The notes below the pieces were generated by a model. The model made no database searches and was not told the DNA's origin. It saw nothing but the letters and a program-made list of their open reading frames with translations. This document shows positions 1 through 9,719 of a stretch of 64,000 nt of DNA, one piece after another. Positions within the stretch are counted from its first letter, which is position 1; each line of letters begins with the position of its first letter. The stretch comes from Novosphingopyxis sp965218915 (lineage in GTDB: Bacteria > Pseudomonadota > Alphaproteobacteria > Sphingomonadales > Sphingomonadaceae), in the NCBI RefSeq assembly GCF_965218915.1, contig NZ_OZ244708.1, positions 2,790,001-2,854,000 of the forward strand. Direction: 5' to 3'. The position numbers were made by a program, and so were the translations under genes.

Positions 1-1
1 C

Positions 2-1300
2 CGCAAGGTCGAGGCCGAGCAGCAGCTCGTGCTGGCGGAGACGGCCCTGTCCGAACTGCCAGAGGATGGAAAATTGCGTGGCCGCGCCGCCGAGCTCGAA
101 CAATCGGGCGATGCGATGCGCGATCTGCTCCGCACGCGGCAGGCGGCGCTTTCCGCGCTCGATCAGGCGCTCGCCGCGACCCGGGAGCGGCGCGCCGGGC
201 TGCAGGCCGATATCCGCGCGCATGAAGGGCGCAGGAGCGAGGCCAAGGAGCGCCAGCTGGCGCTTGCCAAGCGCCGCAAGGCGACGGCCCAGCAACTGGA
301 GACGATCGCCGGGCGCCCCGATGTTCTGGACGAGGACATCGGGCGGCTCGAAAGCGAACGCGCCGCCGCCGCCGAAGCGCTGGCGCTGCACGAGGCGCAG
401 TTCGAGGAAGCGGGCACGGCCTTGCGCGACGTAGAAACCGAGCTGGCCGCCGCCGACGAGGCCCTGTCGCGCGCGCGCGAGCAACGCGCCGGAGCGGCGG
501 CGCGCGCGGACAATCAGGAATCGCGGCGGATGGAGATGCTGCGCATCGCGTCCGAACGCTTCCAATGCGCGCCGCAGGATCTGCCGCAGGCGCATGACTT
601 CGAGTCTTCCGACGAACGGCCAGCGGCCGAGGCATCCGCGCAGCTCGAAAAATTGCAGGCCGCGCGTGAGCGGATCGGGCCGGTCAATCTCGTCGCCGAC
701 GACGAATTGGAAGAACTCGATCTGGAGATCGCTACCAGCCGCGCCGAGGCCGAGGAGCTGGGTCAGGCGATCCACCGCCTGCGCGGTTCGATCGGCAGTC
801 TCAACCGCGAGGGAAGACAACGACTGCTTAGCGCATTCGAGGCGGTCAACGGCCATTTCCGGCGGCTGTTCAGCACATTGTTCGAGGGCGGCGCGGCGCA
901 TCTGGAGCTGATCGAAAGCGACGATCCGCTCGAGGCGGGGCTGGAGATCATGGCGCAGCCACCGGGAAAAAAGCTGGCCGCGCTGACGCTGCTGTCGGGC
1001 GGCGAGCAGGCGCTGACCGCGATTGCGTTGATTTTCGGCCTGTTCCTGACCAATCCCGCGCCGATTTGCGTGCTCGACGAAGTCGATGCGCCGCTCGACG
1101 ATGCCAATATCGAGCGTTTCTGCAACCTGCTCGAACGCATGACCAAGGAAACCGAGACACGCTATCTGATCGTCACGCACAATGCCGTCACGATGAGCCG
1201 GATGGACCGGCTGTTCGGCGTCACCATGGTGGAGCACGGCGTCAGCCGGCTGGTTTCGGTGGACCTCAATGCGGCAGAGGAATTGCTCGCCGCGGAATAA
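2..1300 (+). CDS. smc: Chromosome segregation ATPase SMC, C-terminal part (5' truncated by window edge)
   Basis: The frame is open from base 2, so this is the last ~432 residues of a larger protein whose start lies to the left. The first ~200 residues are Ala/Glu/Arg-rich coiled coil. The C-terminal ATPase head carries the ABC signature LSGGEQALTAIAL, a Walker B/D-loop stretch (ICVLDEVDAPLDDAN) and the switch motif LIVTHN, as in SMC proteins. SMC dimers with ScpA/ScpB compact and segregate the chromosome. The Walker A half is outside the window. RecN or SbcC are less likely because the spacing and sequence of these head motifs fit SMC. Confidence 0.95.
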   Translation, partial: RKVEAEQQLVLAETALSELPEDGKLRGRAAELEQSGDAMRDLLRTRQAALSALDQALAATRERRAGLQADIRAHEGRRSEAKERQLALAKRRKATAQQLETIAGRPDVLDEDIGRLESERAAAAEALALHEAQFEEAGTALRDVETELAAADEALSRAREQRAGAAARADNQESRRMEMLRIASERFQCAPQDLPQAHDFESSDERPAAEASAQLEKLQAARERIGPVNLVADDELEELDLEIATSRAEAEELGQAIHRLRGSIGSLNREGRQRLLSAFEAVNGHFRRLFSTLFEGGAAHLELIESDDPLEAGLEIMAQPPGKKLAALTLLSGGEQALTAIALIFGLFLTNPAPICVLDEVDAPLDDANIERFCNLLERMTKETETRYLIVTHNAVTMSRMDRLFGVTMVEHGVSRLVSVDLNAAEELLAAE

Positions 1301-1314
1301 TAATATTGCTCGCA

Positions 1315-1344
1315 TTTGTAATTTCGGGCGAGAGCTGTTATAAT
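1315..1344 (+). promoter_or_regulatory. Probable promoter producing a leaderless transcript
   Basis: A consensus TATAAT box at 1339-1344 has a TTTGTA hexamer 18 bp upstream (1315-1320). The ATG of the downstream small ORF begins only six bases after the -10 box, so transcription would be expected to start at or near the A of that ATG. No Shine-Dalgarno sequence could fit. Inference from sequence only. Confidence 0.5.
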
Positions 1345-1350
1345 GCTTTC

Positions 1351-1530
1351 ATGCAACAACTAGACAAAACCGACTTTTACATTTTCACCGACGCCGAAGC
1401 CGATGCCCTCAAGGGCGGCTTGGTCGACGACATGAAAGCCCCCAGCCCGATCGTACCCAGCGGATGCGGCGCCATGATGCGCGTTGCCGAGCAGGACGAT
1501 GTCGTGTTTCTGGAAAAAGCGCTTCCTTAA
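1351..1530 (+). CDS. Small hypothetical protein, 59 aa, probably leaderless
   Basis: An acidic 59-residue protein starting MQQLDKTDFYIFTDAEADAL. No family is recognised. It has no signal peptide or membrane segment; the middle contains KGGLVDDMKAPSPIVPSGCG with a single Cys. The start is chosen because a consensus -10 box lies immediately upstream, implying translation of a leaderless mRNA. It sits 50 bp after smc on the same strand and converges with ubiA. The defined promoter and intact frame argue for a real gene, but function is unknown. Confidence 0.5.
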   Translation: MQQLDKTDFYIFTDAEADALKGGLVDDMKAPSPIVPSGCGAMMRVAEQDDVVFLEKALP

Positions 1531-1555
1531 GGCTTGAGCGCCCTCGCTTGAGGCT

Positions 1556-2470
1556 TCAGGCGGATCCCACCACGAAACAGGCCAGGGCCATCAGCAGTCC
1601 CGCGAACCTGTTCGACCGGAATTTGGCCAGTGCATTCGCTCCGTTATCGGCGCGGAGCGTCGAGACTTGCCAGATGAAATGGCCCGTCACCGGCAGCAAT
1701 GCCAGATAGGCGAACGGGTCAGGAAATCGCTGTCCCAACGCCATCAGCCAGAAACCCAGCGCCGCGGCGTAGCAAGCTGCGATACCCGCTTTCACCTGCC
1801 CGCCGAGCCGCAGAGCGCTCGAGCGTATACCTACGAGCGCGTCATCCTCGCGGTCCTGCAGCGCGTAGATCGTATCATATCCTATCACCCAGAAAATGCA
1901 TCCGGCGTAGAGCAGGATCGTACCCAAAGGGAGTGTGCCGGTCCACGCCGACCATCCCACCAGCGCGCCCCACGAGAAGACCAGGCCCAGCCATGCCTGC
2001 GGCCACCAGGTGATGCGCTTCATGAAGGGATAGGCCGCGACCAGCGCGAGGCTGCCGAACGCCACCAGCCGCGCGGTCCAGTTCAACTGAAACCAGACGA
2101 TTAGCCCGATCAGGCAGAGCAGACCCAGCCATATCCACGCCGCCTTGAGCGACACCGCCCCGCTCGCCAGCGGACGCGCGGCGGTCCGCGCGACCTGTCG
2201 ATCGAGATCGCGGTCGACGATGTCGTTGTAGACGCAGCCCGCCCCGCGCATCGCGATCGCGCCGAGCAGCAGCCACAGCAGCAAATCCCAGCGCTCCGCC
2301 GCGCCCCCCGCCAGCGCCAGCCCGAAGGCGCAGGGCCAGAACAGCAGCCACCAGCCGATCGGGCGATCGAATCGCGCCAGCAGCGCATAGGGCCGCGCAG
2401 GCGCGGGCAGCAGGCCGGTGAGCCCGCGATGCTCGCTGTCGGGGACGGAGACGCCGTGATCGTTTCGCAC
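1556..2470 (-). CDS. ubiA: 4-hydroxybenzoate polyprenyltransferase UbiA
   Basis: An integral membrane prenyltransferase that attaches the polyprenyl tail to 4-hydroxybenzoate in ubiquinone synthesis. The first Asp-rich motif is visible as YNDIVDRDLD after the segment beginning RPIGWWLLFWPC; a second Asp-rich loop lies in YALQDREDDALVG. Six to nine hydrophobic segments follow. The frame is open upstream to 2584, but the extra residues (starting MKFALWDPGCRIKSG) are translated from an extragenic repeat. I therefore prefer the GTG at 2470, giving 304 residues starting MRNDHGVSVPDSEHRGL. The ATG at 2524 is an alternative. Converges with the small ORF at 1351 and diverges from rsmE. Confidence 0.9.
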   Translation of the reverse strand: MRNDHGVSVPDSEHRGLTGLLPAPARPYALLARFDRPIGWWLLFWPCAFGLALAGGAAERWDLLLWLLLGAIAMRGAGCVYNDIVDRDLDRQVARTAARPLASGAVSLKAAWIWLGLLCLIGLIVWFQLNWTARLVAFGSLALVAAYPFMKRITWWPQAWLGLVFSWGALVGWSAWTGTLPLGTILLYAGCIFWVIGYDTIYALQDREDDALVGIRSSALRLGGQVKAGIAACYAAALGFWLMALGQRFPDPFAYLALLPVTGHFIWQVSTLRADNGANALAKFRSNRFAGLLMALACFVVGSA

Positions 2471-2533
2471 CGGAGTTCCATAACCTGCTTGAAAGCGTGA
2501 AGTCGAGACGGGAGCGCGGCGCATCGACAAAAC

Positions 2534-2623
2534 CGTCATGCCGGACTTGATCCGGCATCCAGGGTCCCATAGCGCAAACTTCACCGTTTACGCCCTGGAT
2601 CCCGGATCAAGTCCGGGATGACG
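2534..2623. repeat. Extragenic palindromic repeat (type A, CGTCATGCCGGACTTGATCC family)
   Basis: Two inverted arms, one starting CGTCATGCCGGACTTGATCC and the other ending GGATCAAGTCCGGGATGACG, with a short spacer. Related copies occur at 37002, 62927 and 63826 in this window. The copy lies between divergent ubiA and rsmE and has extended the open frame of ubiA upstream. Confidence 0.8.
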
Positions 2624-2634
2624 AGGAAAATGTG

Positions 2635-3387
2635 ATGCCCGCAACCCCCGCCTGGCCGCCCCGCTCCTCCCCACGCCTGTTCGTCGACGAGCCGCTCGCC
2701 GAGGGCGCGGAGATCGCGCTGGACGGGCCGCCTGCCCATTATCTGCTCAAGGTAATGCGCCTTGCCGAAGGCGCGCCGCTCACGCTGTTCGACGACCGCA
2801 GCGGCGATTATGCCGCGACCGTCGTCGCCGCCGACAAACGCCGCCTCACCGTGCGCGCCGAGAGGCTGCTGCGCCCGCGCGACGAGGTCCCCGACCTTTG
2901 GCTGTGCGCCGCGCCGATCAAGCGCCAGCGCTTCGACTGGGTCGCCGAAAAGGCCAGCGAGCTGGGCGTGCGGCGCTTCGTGCCCGTGGCCACCGCGCGC
3001 GCGGTGGTCGACAAGATAAAGGAGGGCCGTCTGCGCGCGCATATGATCGAGGCCGCCGAGCAATGCGAACGCAACGCCTTGCCCGAACTGGCAGACCTGA
3101 CGCCGTTTGCCGCGCTACTTGCCGACTGGCCGGGGGACCGGCAGCTGTTCTTCTGCGACGAGCGCGGCGGCGGCGGCTTTCGCGGCGCGCTGCGCGCGCA
3201 TGACGGGCCGGCGGCGGTGCTAATCGGTCCCGAGGGCGGCTTTACTGATGAGGAGAACGCCGCGATCCGCGCACTCCCACAAGCGGTGCCGGTATCGCTC
3301 GGCCCACGCATCCTGCGCGCCGATACGGCGGCGGTGGCGGCGGTGAGCCTGTGGATGGCGGGACGTGGGGATTGGGATGGCAAATGA
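2635..3387 (+). CDS. rsmE: 16S rRNA (uracil(1498)-N3)-methyltransferase RsmE
   Basis: A SPOUT-family SAM-dependent methyltransferase that methylates U1498 of 16S rRNA. The N-terminal PUA-like part begins PRLFVDEPLAEGAEIALDG. The C-terminal SAM-binding knot has the diagnostic LIGPEGGFTDEENAAI and LGPRILRADTAAVAAVSL motifs. About 250 residues is normal for the family. The ATG at 2635 follows a GAGGA Shine-Dalgarno sequence; an in-frame GTG directly before it (2632) is an alternative. It is followed by glutamate-cysteine ligase on the same strand, an order I associate with sphingomonads. Confidence 0.93.
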   Translation: MPATPAWPPRSSPRLFVDEPLAEGAEIALDGPPAHYLLKVMRLAEGAPLTLFDDRSGDYAATVVAADKRRLTVRAERLLRPRDEVPDLWLCAAPIKRQRFDWVAEKASELGVRRFVPVATARAVVDKIKEGRLRAHMIEAAEQCERNALPELADLTPFAALLADWPGDRQLFFCDERGGGGFRGALRAHDGPAAVLIGPEGGFTDEENAAIRALPQAVPVSLGPRILRADTAAVAAVSLWMAGRGDWDGK

Positions 3388-3398
3388 TACTATCCGCA

Positions 3399-3475
3399 GC
3401 CCTGAGCCTGTCGAAGGGCGCTTCTCGATCGCAGCAGTCCGGGTCGATGCAAAACGTCCTTCGACAAGCTCGGGA
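3399..3475. repeat. Extragenic inverted repeat with CCTGAGCCTGTCGAAGG arms
   Basis: The left arm (about 3399-3420) contains CCTGAGCCTGTCGAAGGGC. The right arm (about 3456-3475) contains CCTTCGACAAGCTCGGGA, its imperfect complement. It fills most of the 175-bp gap between rsmE and the glutamate-cysteine ligase gene. No promoter or gene is otherwise visible in the gap. Confidence 0.7.
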
Positions 3476-3562
3476 CTGGCGGTCTGGAAGGAGAGCCGAT
3501 AAAGTCTTCAATCGCTACCCAACCCCTTCCCTTCCCGGCCCTTGCTTCCTACAGCAAGCCGC

Positions 3563-4951
3563 ATGAGCACGCGGTCCACATCGACGAGCGACGATCCGGT
3601 CATCGAGAACCGCGACGATCTCCTTGCCCCCATGATTGGCGGGGAGAAGCCGAAGGCGGACTGGCGCATCGGCACCGAACATGAGAAATTCGTCTATTGC
3701 CGCGATAGCCACGCCGCGCCGAGCTACGCCGAGGCTGGCGGCATCCGCGATCTGCTGCTCGCGCTGCAGGATTATGGCTGGAAGCCGGTCGAGGAAATCG
3801 GCCCCGACGGCACCGACAACGTCATCGCGATGAGCGGCAATGACGGCACCGTCAGCCTGGAACCGGCCGGACAACTGGAGCTTTCCGGCGCCCCGCTCGA
3901 CAATCTGCACGAGACCTGCGCGGAGGCCGGACGCCACCTGAACCAGGTGAAAAAGGTCGGCGCGGCCACCGGCAAAGGCTTTCTCGGGCTCGGCATGTGG
4001 CCGGACAAGCGCCGCGAAGACCTGCCGGTCATGCCCAAGGGCCGCTATAAGATCATGATGGACCATATGCCGCGCGTCGGCAGCCTCGGGCTCGACATGA
4101 TGCTGCGCACATGCACCATTCAGGTGAACTTGGACTATAGCTCAGAAGCCGATATGGTACAGAAATTCCGCACTGGCCTTGCCTTGCAGCCGCTCGCCAC
4201 CGCGCTGTTCGCCAATTCGCCCTTCACCGAGGGCAGGCCCAACGGCTATCTCAGCTATCGCAGCCATATCTGGTCGGACACCGATCCGCAGCGCACCGGC
4301 ATGTTGCCCTTCGTGTTCGAGGACGGCTTTGGTTACGACCGCTACGTCGAATACATGCTGGACGTACCGATGTATTTCGTGTTCCGCGAGGGGCGCTATA
4401 TCGACGCTGCGGGCCTGAGTTTCCGCGACTTTCTGGACGGCCGGCTATCCGTCCTGCCCGGCGAAAAGCCCACCGCCAGCGACTGGGTGGATCATCTTTC
4501 GACCGCTTTTCCCGAGGTTCGGCTCAAAAGCTTCCTCGAAATGCGCGGCGCCGACGGCGGGCCGTGGAACCGGATCTGCGCGCTGCCGGCGCTGTGGGTC
4601 GGGCTGCTCTACGACCAGACCGCGCTCGACGCCGCCTGGGGCCTGGTCAGGCACTGGACGATCGAGGAGCGCCAGACCCTGCGCGACGCGGTGCCCGAAC
4701 AGGGCCTCAAGGCCGCGATCCCCGGCGGCGGCACCCTGCGCGATCTGGCCAGGGAGGCACTGGCGATCGCCGCGCAAGGCCTCACCGCCCGCGCGCGCCT
4801 AAATTCGAGCGGCGACAATGAAACCGGCTTCCTCGATCCGCTCCACGAGATCGTCGCCAGCGGCAAGACCCCCGCCGAGCGCCTGCTCGAGCGTTATCAC
4901 GGCGCGTGGCATGGCGATGTGGCCCATGTCTACGATGAGGAAAGTTTTTGA
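3563..4951 (+). CDS. gshA: Glutamate--cysteine ligase (GCS2-type)
   Basis: Catalyses the first step of glutathione synthesis, the ATP-dependent joining of glutamate and cysteine. The protein has the GCS2-family core of alphaproteobacteria: IGTEHEKFVY near residue 45, GNDGTVSLEPAGQLELSGAP near 105, and a long C-terminal region with LPALWVGLLYDQ. With the ATG at 3563 it is 462 residues, typical of the plant/alphaproteobacterial type rather than E. coli GshA. An in-frame TTG at 3542 would add seven residues but has no support. Glutathione would be used by the GST at 49338 among others. Confidence 0.92.
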   Translation: MSTRSTSTSDDPVIENRDDLLAPMIGGEKPKADWRIGTEHEKFVYCRDSHAAPSYAEAGGIRDLLLALQDYGWKPVEEIGPDGTDNVIAMSGNDGTVSLEPAGQLELSGAPLDNLHETCAEAGRHLNQVKKVGAATGKGFLGLGMWPDKRREDLPVMPKGRYKIMMDHMPRVGSLGLDMMLRTCTIQVNLDYSSEADMVQKFRTGLALQPLATALFANSPFTEGRPNGYLSYRSHIWSDTDPQRTGMLPFVFEDGFGYDRYVEYMLDVPMYFVFREGRYIDAAGLSFRDFLDGRLSVLPGEKPTASDWVDHLSTAFPEVRLKSFLEMRGADGGPWNRICALPALWVGLLYDQTALDAAWGLVRHWTIEERQTLRDAVPEQGLKAAIPGGGTLRDLAREALAIAAQGLTARARLNSSGDNETGFLDPLHEIVASGKTPAERLLERYHGAWHGDVAHVYDEESF

Positions 4952-4957
4952 CGCGTT

Positions 4958-5037
4958 CGTCATCCCAGCGAAAGCCGGGATCTCAGGCGCGGTAGCGCTG
5001 CAACGGTGGAAAGATTCCAGCTTTCGCTGGAATGACG
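4958..5037. repeat. Extragenic palindromic repeat (type B, CAGCGAAAGC family)
   Basis: Inverted arms starting CGTCATCCCAGCGAAAGCCG and ending CCAGCTTTCGCTGGAATGACG flank a ~35-bp variable centre. It lies between the convergent glutamate-cysteine ligase and ICMT-like genes. Similar elements are at 19433, 38988 and 41195. Confidence 0.8.
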
Positions 5038-5050
5038 AAGCACAAATTCC

Positions 5051-6418
5051 CTACTCCGCCGCCACCACTTCCCCATCGCCCATCTTCCCCCGTTTGCCGA
5101 TGCGGCCGCCGCTGAGCTTGCGCAGCAGGCGCGGCCAGGCGGCATGGTCCTCGGCCCAATCGTAATATTCGCGGTAGACGGGATCGGCGAGCAGATGCTT
5201 CTCCTCGGTCCGCGCACGCCAGTAATAGACCGCGCTGGTGATGCCGAGGAGCGCGGTGTTCCGGACCGCATCGACCGCGCTACCGCTGGTGACGATGAAC
5301 GGCAGCGTCGCCAGCCACCAATAGGCGTTTTTCGAGACATAGGCGGGGTGGCGCGTCCAGGCATAGGGGCCGTGGGTCAGGATGCCGCGATGCGTGAGGT
5401 TCGAGAAGCGCAGGCCGAAGGCGACCGTCGCAAAGGCGTAGACGCCGGTCAATATCACCAGCAGCGCGCCCCAAATGGCGAGCAGCGCCGGCTGCCCGGC
5501 GAACCACATCGCCCAGTCCGACGTCGCCACGTGATAATCGAGCGGGCCGCCCGTGTTCATCAGCGTGAACGGCGGATAGCAGATCAGCGCGGCGAGCCAG
5601 CCGGCGAGATAGGGATTGGCGGTGCGGATATGGCTGTCGAGCGGTTTCATCGTTAGCAGATAACCGACCGTGGCGAGTTGCACGTCGACCAGGAACATGG
5701 TGGTGATCAGCGCATTGGCGATCCATACCGGGTTTCGCGCCACGTCGGCGACATCGTAGTTCACCACCTGCTGGAAACCGCCGGGCACGATCGACAGCAT
5801 GAAGGCCAGGAAAAAGCCCTTCACCGCCCAGGCGCGCAAATGGTGGTGGATCATCGCCTTGTCCCACCCCTCGCGCCCCGCGATCCACGCGCCGAAATGC
5901 CAGGCGCCGTCCCTGGCATCGATCAGATACCGATCGAGCCAGACGATATAAGGCACAGAAAGGATGATCAGCGGGATCAACGCCGTCTCGAACAGCGCCA
6001 TCGAGAAGGGGTAGTTCGCATATTGCGTGGTCCACCAGAACCGGCCCAGCGCATAGATCGCGGCGATCAGCGCCCAGGTGGCCCAATAGCCGGCGATCTT
6101 GACGATCGAGATATCGAGCACTTCGGCCAGCGGACGCCTGAGCGACCAGTCGATCCCGGTGGAGGCGCGGCGGTGGACCTTGTCGACGAAGAGCGACCAG
6201 CCGACCATCGGCAACCCGCAGGCGAGGACACCCAGCAGCGCCGCATAGGGACCGTCGGCGCGCTCGGGCAGGCCGGCGAAACCCAGCATTCCGGCCAGCG
6301 CGCCGAACTGGCGCGCGGCGACGACCCACAGCGCGAGGCCCGCCACGCCGCACAGACCCACGCCGTAGCTGACGGCGGACACGGGGCGTGGCGAAGCGGA
6401 TGGCGCGCTATCGTTCAT
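5051..6418 (-). CDS. Polytopic membrane protein with ICMT/PEMT-like methyltransferase C-terminus
   Basis: A 455-residue protein with about ten hydrophobic segments. The last ~110 residues carry the isoprenylcysteine carboxyl methyltransferase / phospholipid methyltransferase-like signature GPYAWTRHPAYVSKNAYWW followed by RTEEKHLLADPVYREYYDWA, which in that superfamily binds SAM and positions an acidic pair. The N-terminal ~300 residues are additional membrane segments that I do not recognise. A lipid or isoprenoid substrate is likely but not identifiable. The ATG at 6418 is preferred over the TTG at 6439. It is convergent with glutamate-cysteine ligase and co-directional with argG upstream. 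Confidence 0.75.
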   Translation of the reverse strand: MNDSAPSASPRPVSAVSYGVGLCGVAGLALWVVAARQFGALAGMLGFAGLPERADGPYAALLGVLACGLPMVGWSLFVDKVHRRASTGIDWSLRRPLAEVLDISIVKIAGYWATWALIAAIYALGRFWWTTQYANYPFSMALFETALIPLIILSVPYIVWLDRYLIDARDGAWHFGAWIAGREGWDKAMIHHHLRAWAVKGFFLAFMLSIVPGGFQQVVNYDVADVARNPVWIANALITTMFLVDVQLATVGYLLTMKPLDSHIRTANPYLAGWLAALICYPPFTLMNTGGPLDYHVATSDWAMWFAGQPALLAIWGALLVILTGVYAFATVAFGLRFSNLTHRGILTHGPYAWTRHPAYVSKNAYWWLATLPFIVTSGSAVDAVRNTALLGITSAVYYWRARTEEKHLLADPVYREYYDWAEDHAAWPRLLRKLSGGRIGKRGKMGDGEVVAAE

Positions 6419-6501
6419 TGCCGCTGGCTTAAGCTTCAAAGGTAAGCGGACGGTGAAGATGGGCCTTTGTTTGCCACCGCCTTCTCATCATCGGCGTTCG
6501 T

Positions 6502-7737
<1,236 letters not shown>

Positions 7738-8053
7738 GAGGGGAGAGCTCCTTGTCTGAAGGCGCCCGCGCTACTGGCCCGCGCGCGCGCTATCAAGCAC
7801 GCTGTTGCCATCCAGCCAGTTGAGCAGACCCGGGAAATGCAACAGCAGCAACGCAATGTTACGCTCGAACTGCCGGGCCATGACGCAACAAAATGGTGCA
7901 AAATTTACAAAGTGACCGCGAAACCATTGCAAAAACGCGACAGAAAATTTCCCAGCCCTAGGTTCAGAAAGTTTCCAACATTACAAGTCTTTGGTTTCAA
8001 TGCGGAGTTGCCGCTCCCGGCTATTTCCGAGGCACGAATCACCGTGACGCGGT
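7738..8053. other. Intergenic region upstream of argG with no visible gene
   Basis: A 316-bp stretch between the GNAT gene and argG. Its central part (about 7890-8000) is AT-rich compared with the surroundings and contains one copy of a divergent two-block repeat listed separately. No reading frame with coding character is seen. It must contain the argG promoter, but I could not assign clear -35/-10 boxes. Confidence 0.6.
7898..7998. repeat. Divergent two-block repeat, copy 1 (partner at 35602)
   Basis: Block 1 (7898-7952) aligns without gaps to 35602-35656 over 55 bases with about 40 identities, including the shared core CATTGCAAAA-CGCGACA. Block 2 (about 7970-7996), with TTTCCAACATTACAAG, matches about 35707-35735 with TTCCCAACATTGCAAG. 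The distance between blocks differs (about 15 versus 50 bp). Identity was counted by eye. Confidence 0.6.
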
Positions 8054-8611
8054 CTATTCAAAACCCTCGAGAACTGTCGTTGACGCAAGACCCATCTTCA
8101 CTGCCGTCTTGGCGCCGCCTGTCGCCAGACAAGTTTCTTTCGACGAACCCTGCTTCACGAAACCCAGCTTCTCAAGAACCCGTCCCGAGGCGGGATTGTC
8201 GGCGAAAAACGTGGAGATGAGCCGATCCTGTCCGACGAGACCCGCTCCGTAAGCTGCGACGACAGAGGCCGCTTCGGTTGCGATGCCACACCCCCAGTGC
8301 TGCCGCGAGATATAATATCCCAGTTCGGCACCTTCGTACTCATTTGGCGCCAGTCCGATCACACCGAGCAGGTTACCGCAAGTGCGATCCACGATAGCCC
8401 ACGCCAGTTCCGCCGGAACAATGACGTCCAGAAAAAAGCGCGCTTCTTCCTCGCCATATGGATGCGGCATTCGAGCCAGCCGACTGGCGACCTCCCAGTC
8501 TCCGGCGATCGTGACGATTGCGGGAATGTCCTGCTCGGAAGGACGGCGAAGAACAAGGCTCGATGTGTACAGGTTGGGAGGGGAAGCCACGGCATTTTTG
8601 TACGCTTGCAT
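8054..8611 (-). CDS. GNAT family N-acetyltransferase (RimJ/RimL-like)
   Basis: A 185-residue acetyltransferase of the Acetyltransf_3 type. It begins with the LRLRRPSEQD-like segment (SLVLRRPSEQDIPAIV), has the acceptor region GVIGLAPNEYEGAELGYYIS, the acetyl-CoA loop region WGCGIATEA, and the C-terminal NPASGRVLEKLGF motif common to RimJ/RimL-like enzymes. The substrate could be a protein N-terminus or a small amine. The frame stays open to 8740, but the ATG at 8611 gives the normal length. The upstream extra residues lack family similarity. Divergent from the cytochrome b561 gene. Confidence 0.82.
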   Translation of the reverse strand: MQAYKNAVASPPNLYTSSLVLRRPSEQDIPAIVTIAGDWEVASRLARMPHPYGEEEARFFLDVIVPAELAWAIVDRTCGNLLGVIGLAPNEYEGAELGYYISRQHWGCGIATEAASVVAAYGAGLVGQDRLISTFFADNPASGRVLEKLGFVKQGSSKETCLATGGAKTAVKMGLASTTVLEGFE

Positions 8612-8804
8612 GACATCACCGTTGATCGCGAATATCCGCTTCTGCCTCGCTATGCCAAATTGCGGACGATCGGCAAACAACCGATATCGGGCCCAGCCGC
8701 CGCCTCGCGTTCTGACCGGTTGCGTTCGTATCGCGTGCAAATATTCCCGCCGCGATGTAACTATTTGCCTCCCCCATACGCATTAGCATCAGGAGGTACC
8801 CCGC

Positions 8805-9719
8805 ATGAACGACGGCGCAGACGAGGCGGCTATCGAATCCGCGCGTGCGGAGAATGAGCGAATGGACGATGAAGTTGCGGGCCGCGATCCTGTTGGCGGC
8901 GACGTCGTCAAGCGGCACCGGCTCTCCACACGCATCTGGCACTGGGTCAATTTTCTCGCGCTGATCGTGATGCTGATGAGCGGCCTCATGATCTTCAACG
9001 CGCATCCGCGGCTTTACTGGGGCCAATATGGCGCCAATGCCGATCCGGCCTGGCTGGAAATCGGCCAAGCGCAGGGCGACGGCTATCTGCGCATCGGCGA
9101 GGCGCGGATCGTCACCACCGGCGTGCTCGGGCTGTCGCAGGGCGCGAACGGGCAGCCGAACGCCCGCGCCTTTCCCTCCTGGATCACCATTCCCTCGGGT
9201 TACAGCCTGGCCGAGGGGCGGCGCTGGCATCTCGCTTTCGCCTGGGTGCTGGCATTCGGCGTGCTGTTCTACATGGCGTTCTCGCTGTTCAACGGCCATG
9301 TAAAGCGCGATCTGCACATCCACAAACGCGAGTGGCGCCCAAGCCATATCTGGCACGACATCAAACGCCACGCGAAGCTGAAATTCCCCACCGGGGCGGC
9401 GGCGCGCAACTATAACATGTTGCAAAAGCTCAGTTATGTCGGGGTGATCTTCATCCTATTGCCGCTGATGATCCTGACCGGGCTGACCATGTCGCCGGGG
9501 ATCGACGCGCCTTGGGGCCTGCTGCTGGATGTGTTCGGCGGCCGCCAGTCGGCGCGCTCGATTCACTTCATCTGCGCCTGGACGCTTGTCGGCTTTTTCA
9601 TCGTCCATATCCTGATGGTGATCTTGGCGGGGCCGATCAACGAAATCCGCTCGATGATCACCGGACGTTACAGATTGCCTGAAGAACGCGCCGACGAACT
9701 GCAGGGAGAGAGCGCATGA
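8805..9719 (+). CDS. Cytochrome b561/b6-type membrane haem protein, partner of the molybdoenzyme
   Basis: A 304-residue integral membrane cytochrome b. Haem-ligand histidines are expected in STRIWHWVNF (first transmembrane segment), RRWHLAFAWVLAFG, and the last pair in RSIHFICAWTLVGFFIVH. It would transfer electrons between the quinone pool and the downstream periplasmic molybdopterin enzyme, whose start overlaps its stop by 4 bp (ATGA). The start follows a strong AGGAGGT Shine-Dalgarno sequence about 10 bases upstream. The N-terminal ~35 residues are acidic and probably cytoplasmic. Confidence 0.85.
   Translation: MNDGADEAAIESARAENERMDDEVAGRDPVGGDVVKRHRLSTRIWHWVNFLALIVMLMSGLMIFNAHPRLYWGQYGANADPAWLEIGQAQGDGYLRIGEARIVTTGVLGLSQGANGQPNARAFPSWITIPSGYSLAEGRRWHLAFAWVLAFGVLFYMAFSLFNGHVKRDLHIHKREWRPSHIWHDIKRHAKLKFPTGAAARNYNMLQKLSYVGVIFILLPLMILTGLTMSPGIDAPWGLLLDVFGGRQSARSIHFICAWTLVGFFIVHILMVILAGPINEIRSMITGRYRLPEERADELQGESA

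Noticed and set aside
5678..6445. Plus-strand frame opposite the ICMT-like gene
   Set aside because: Arg/Asp/Gly-rich translation typical of antisense shadows, no start signal.
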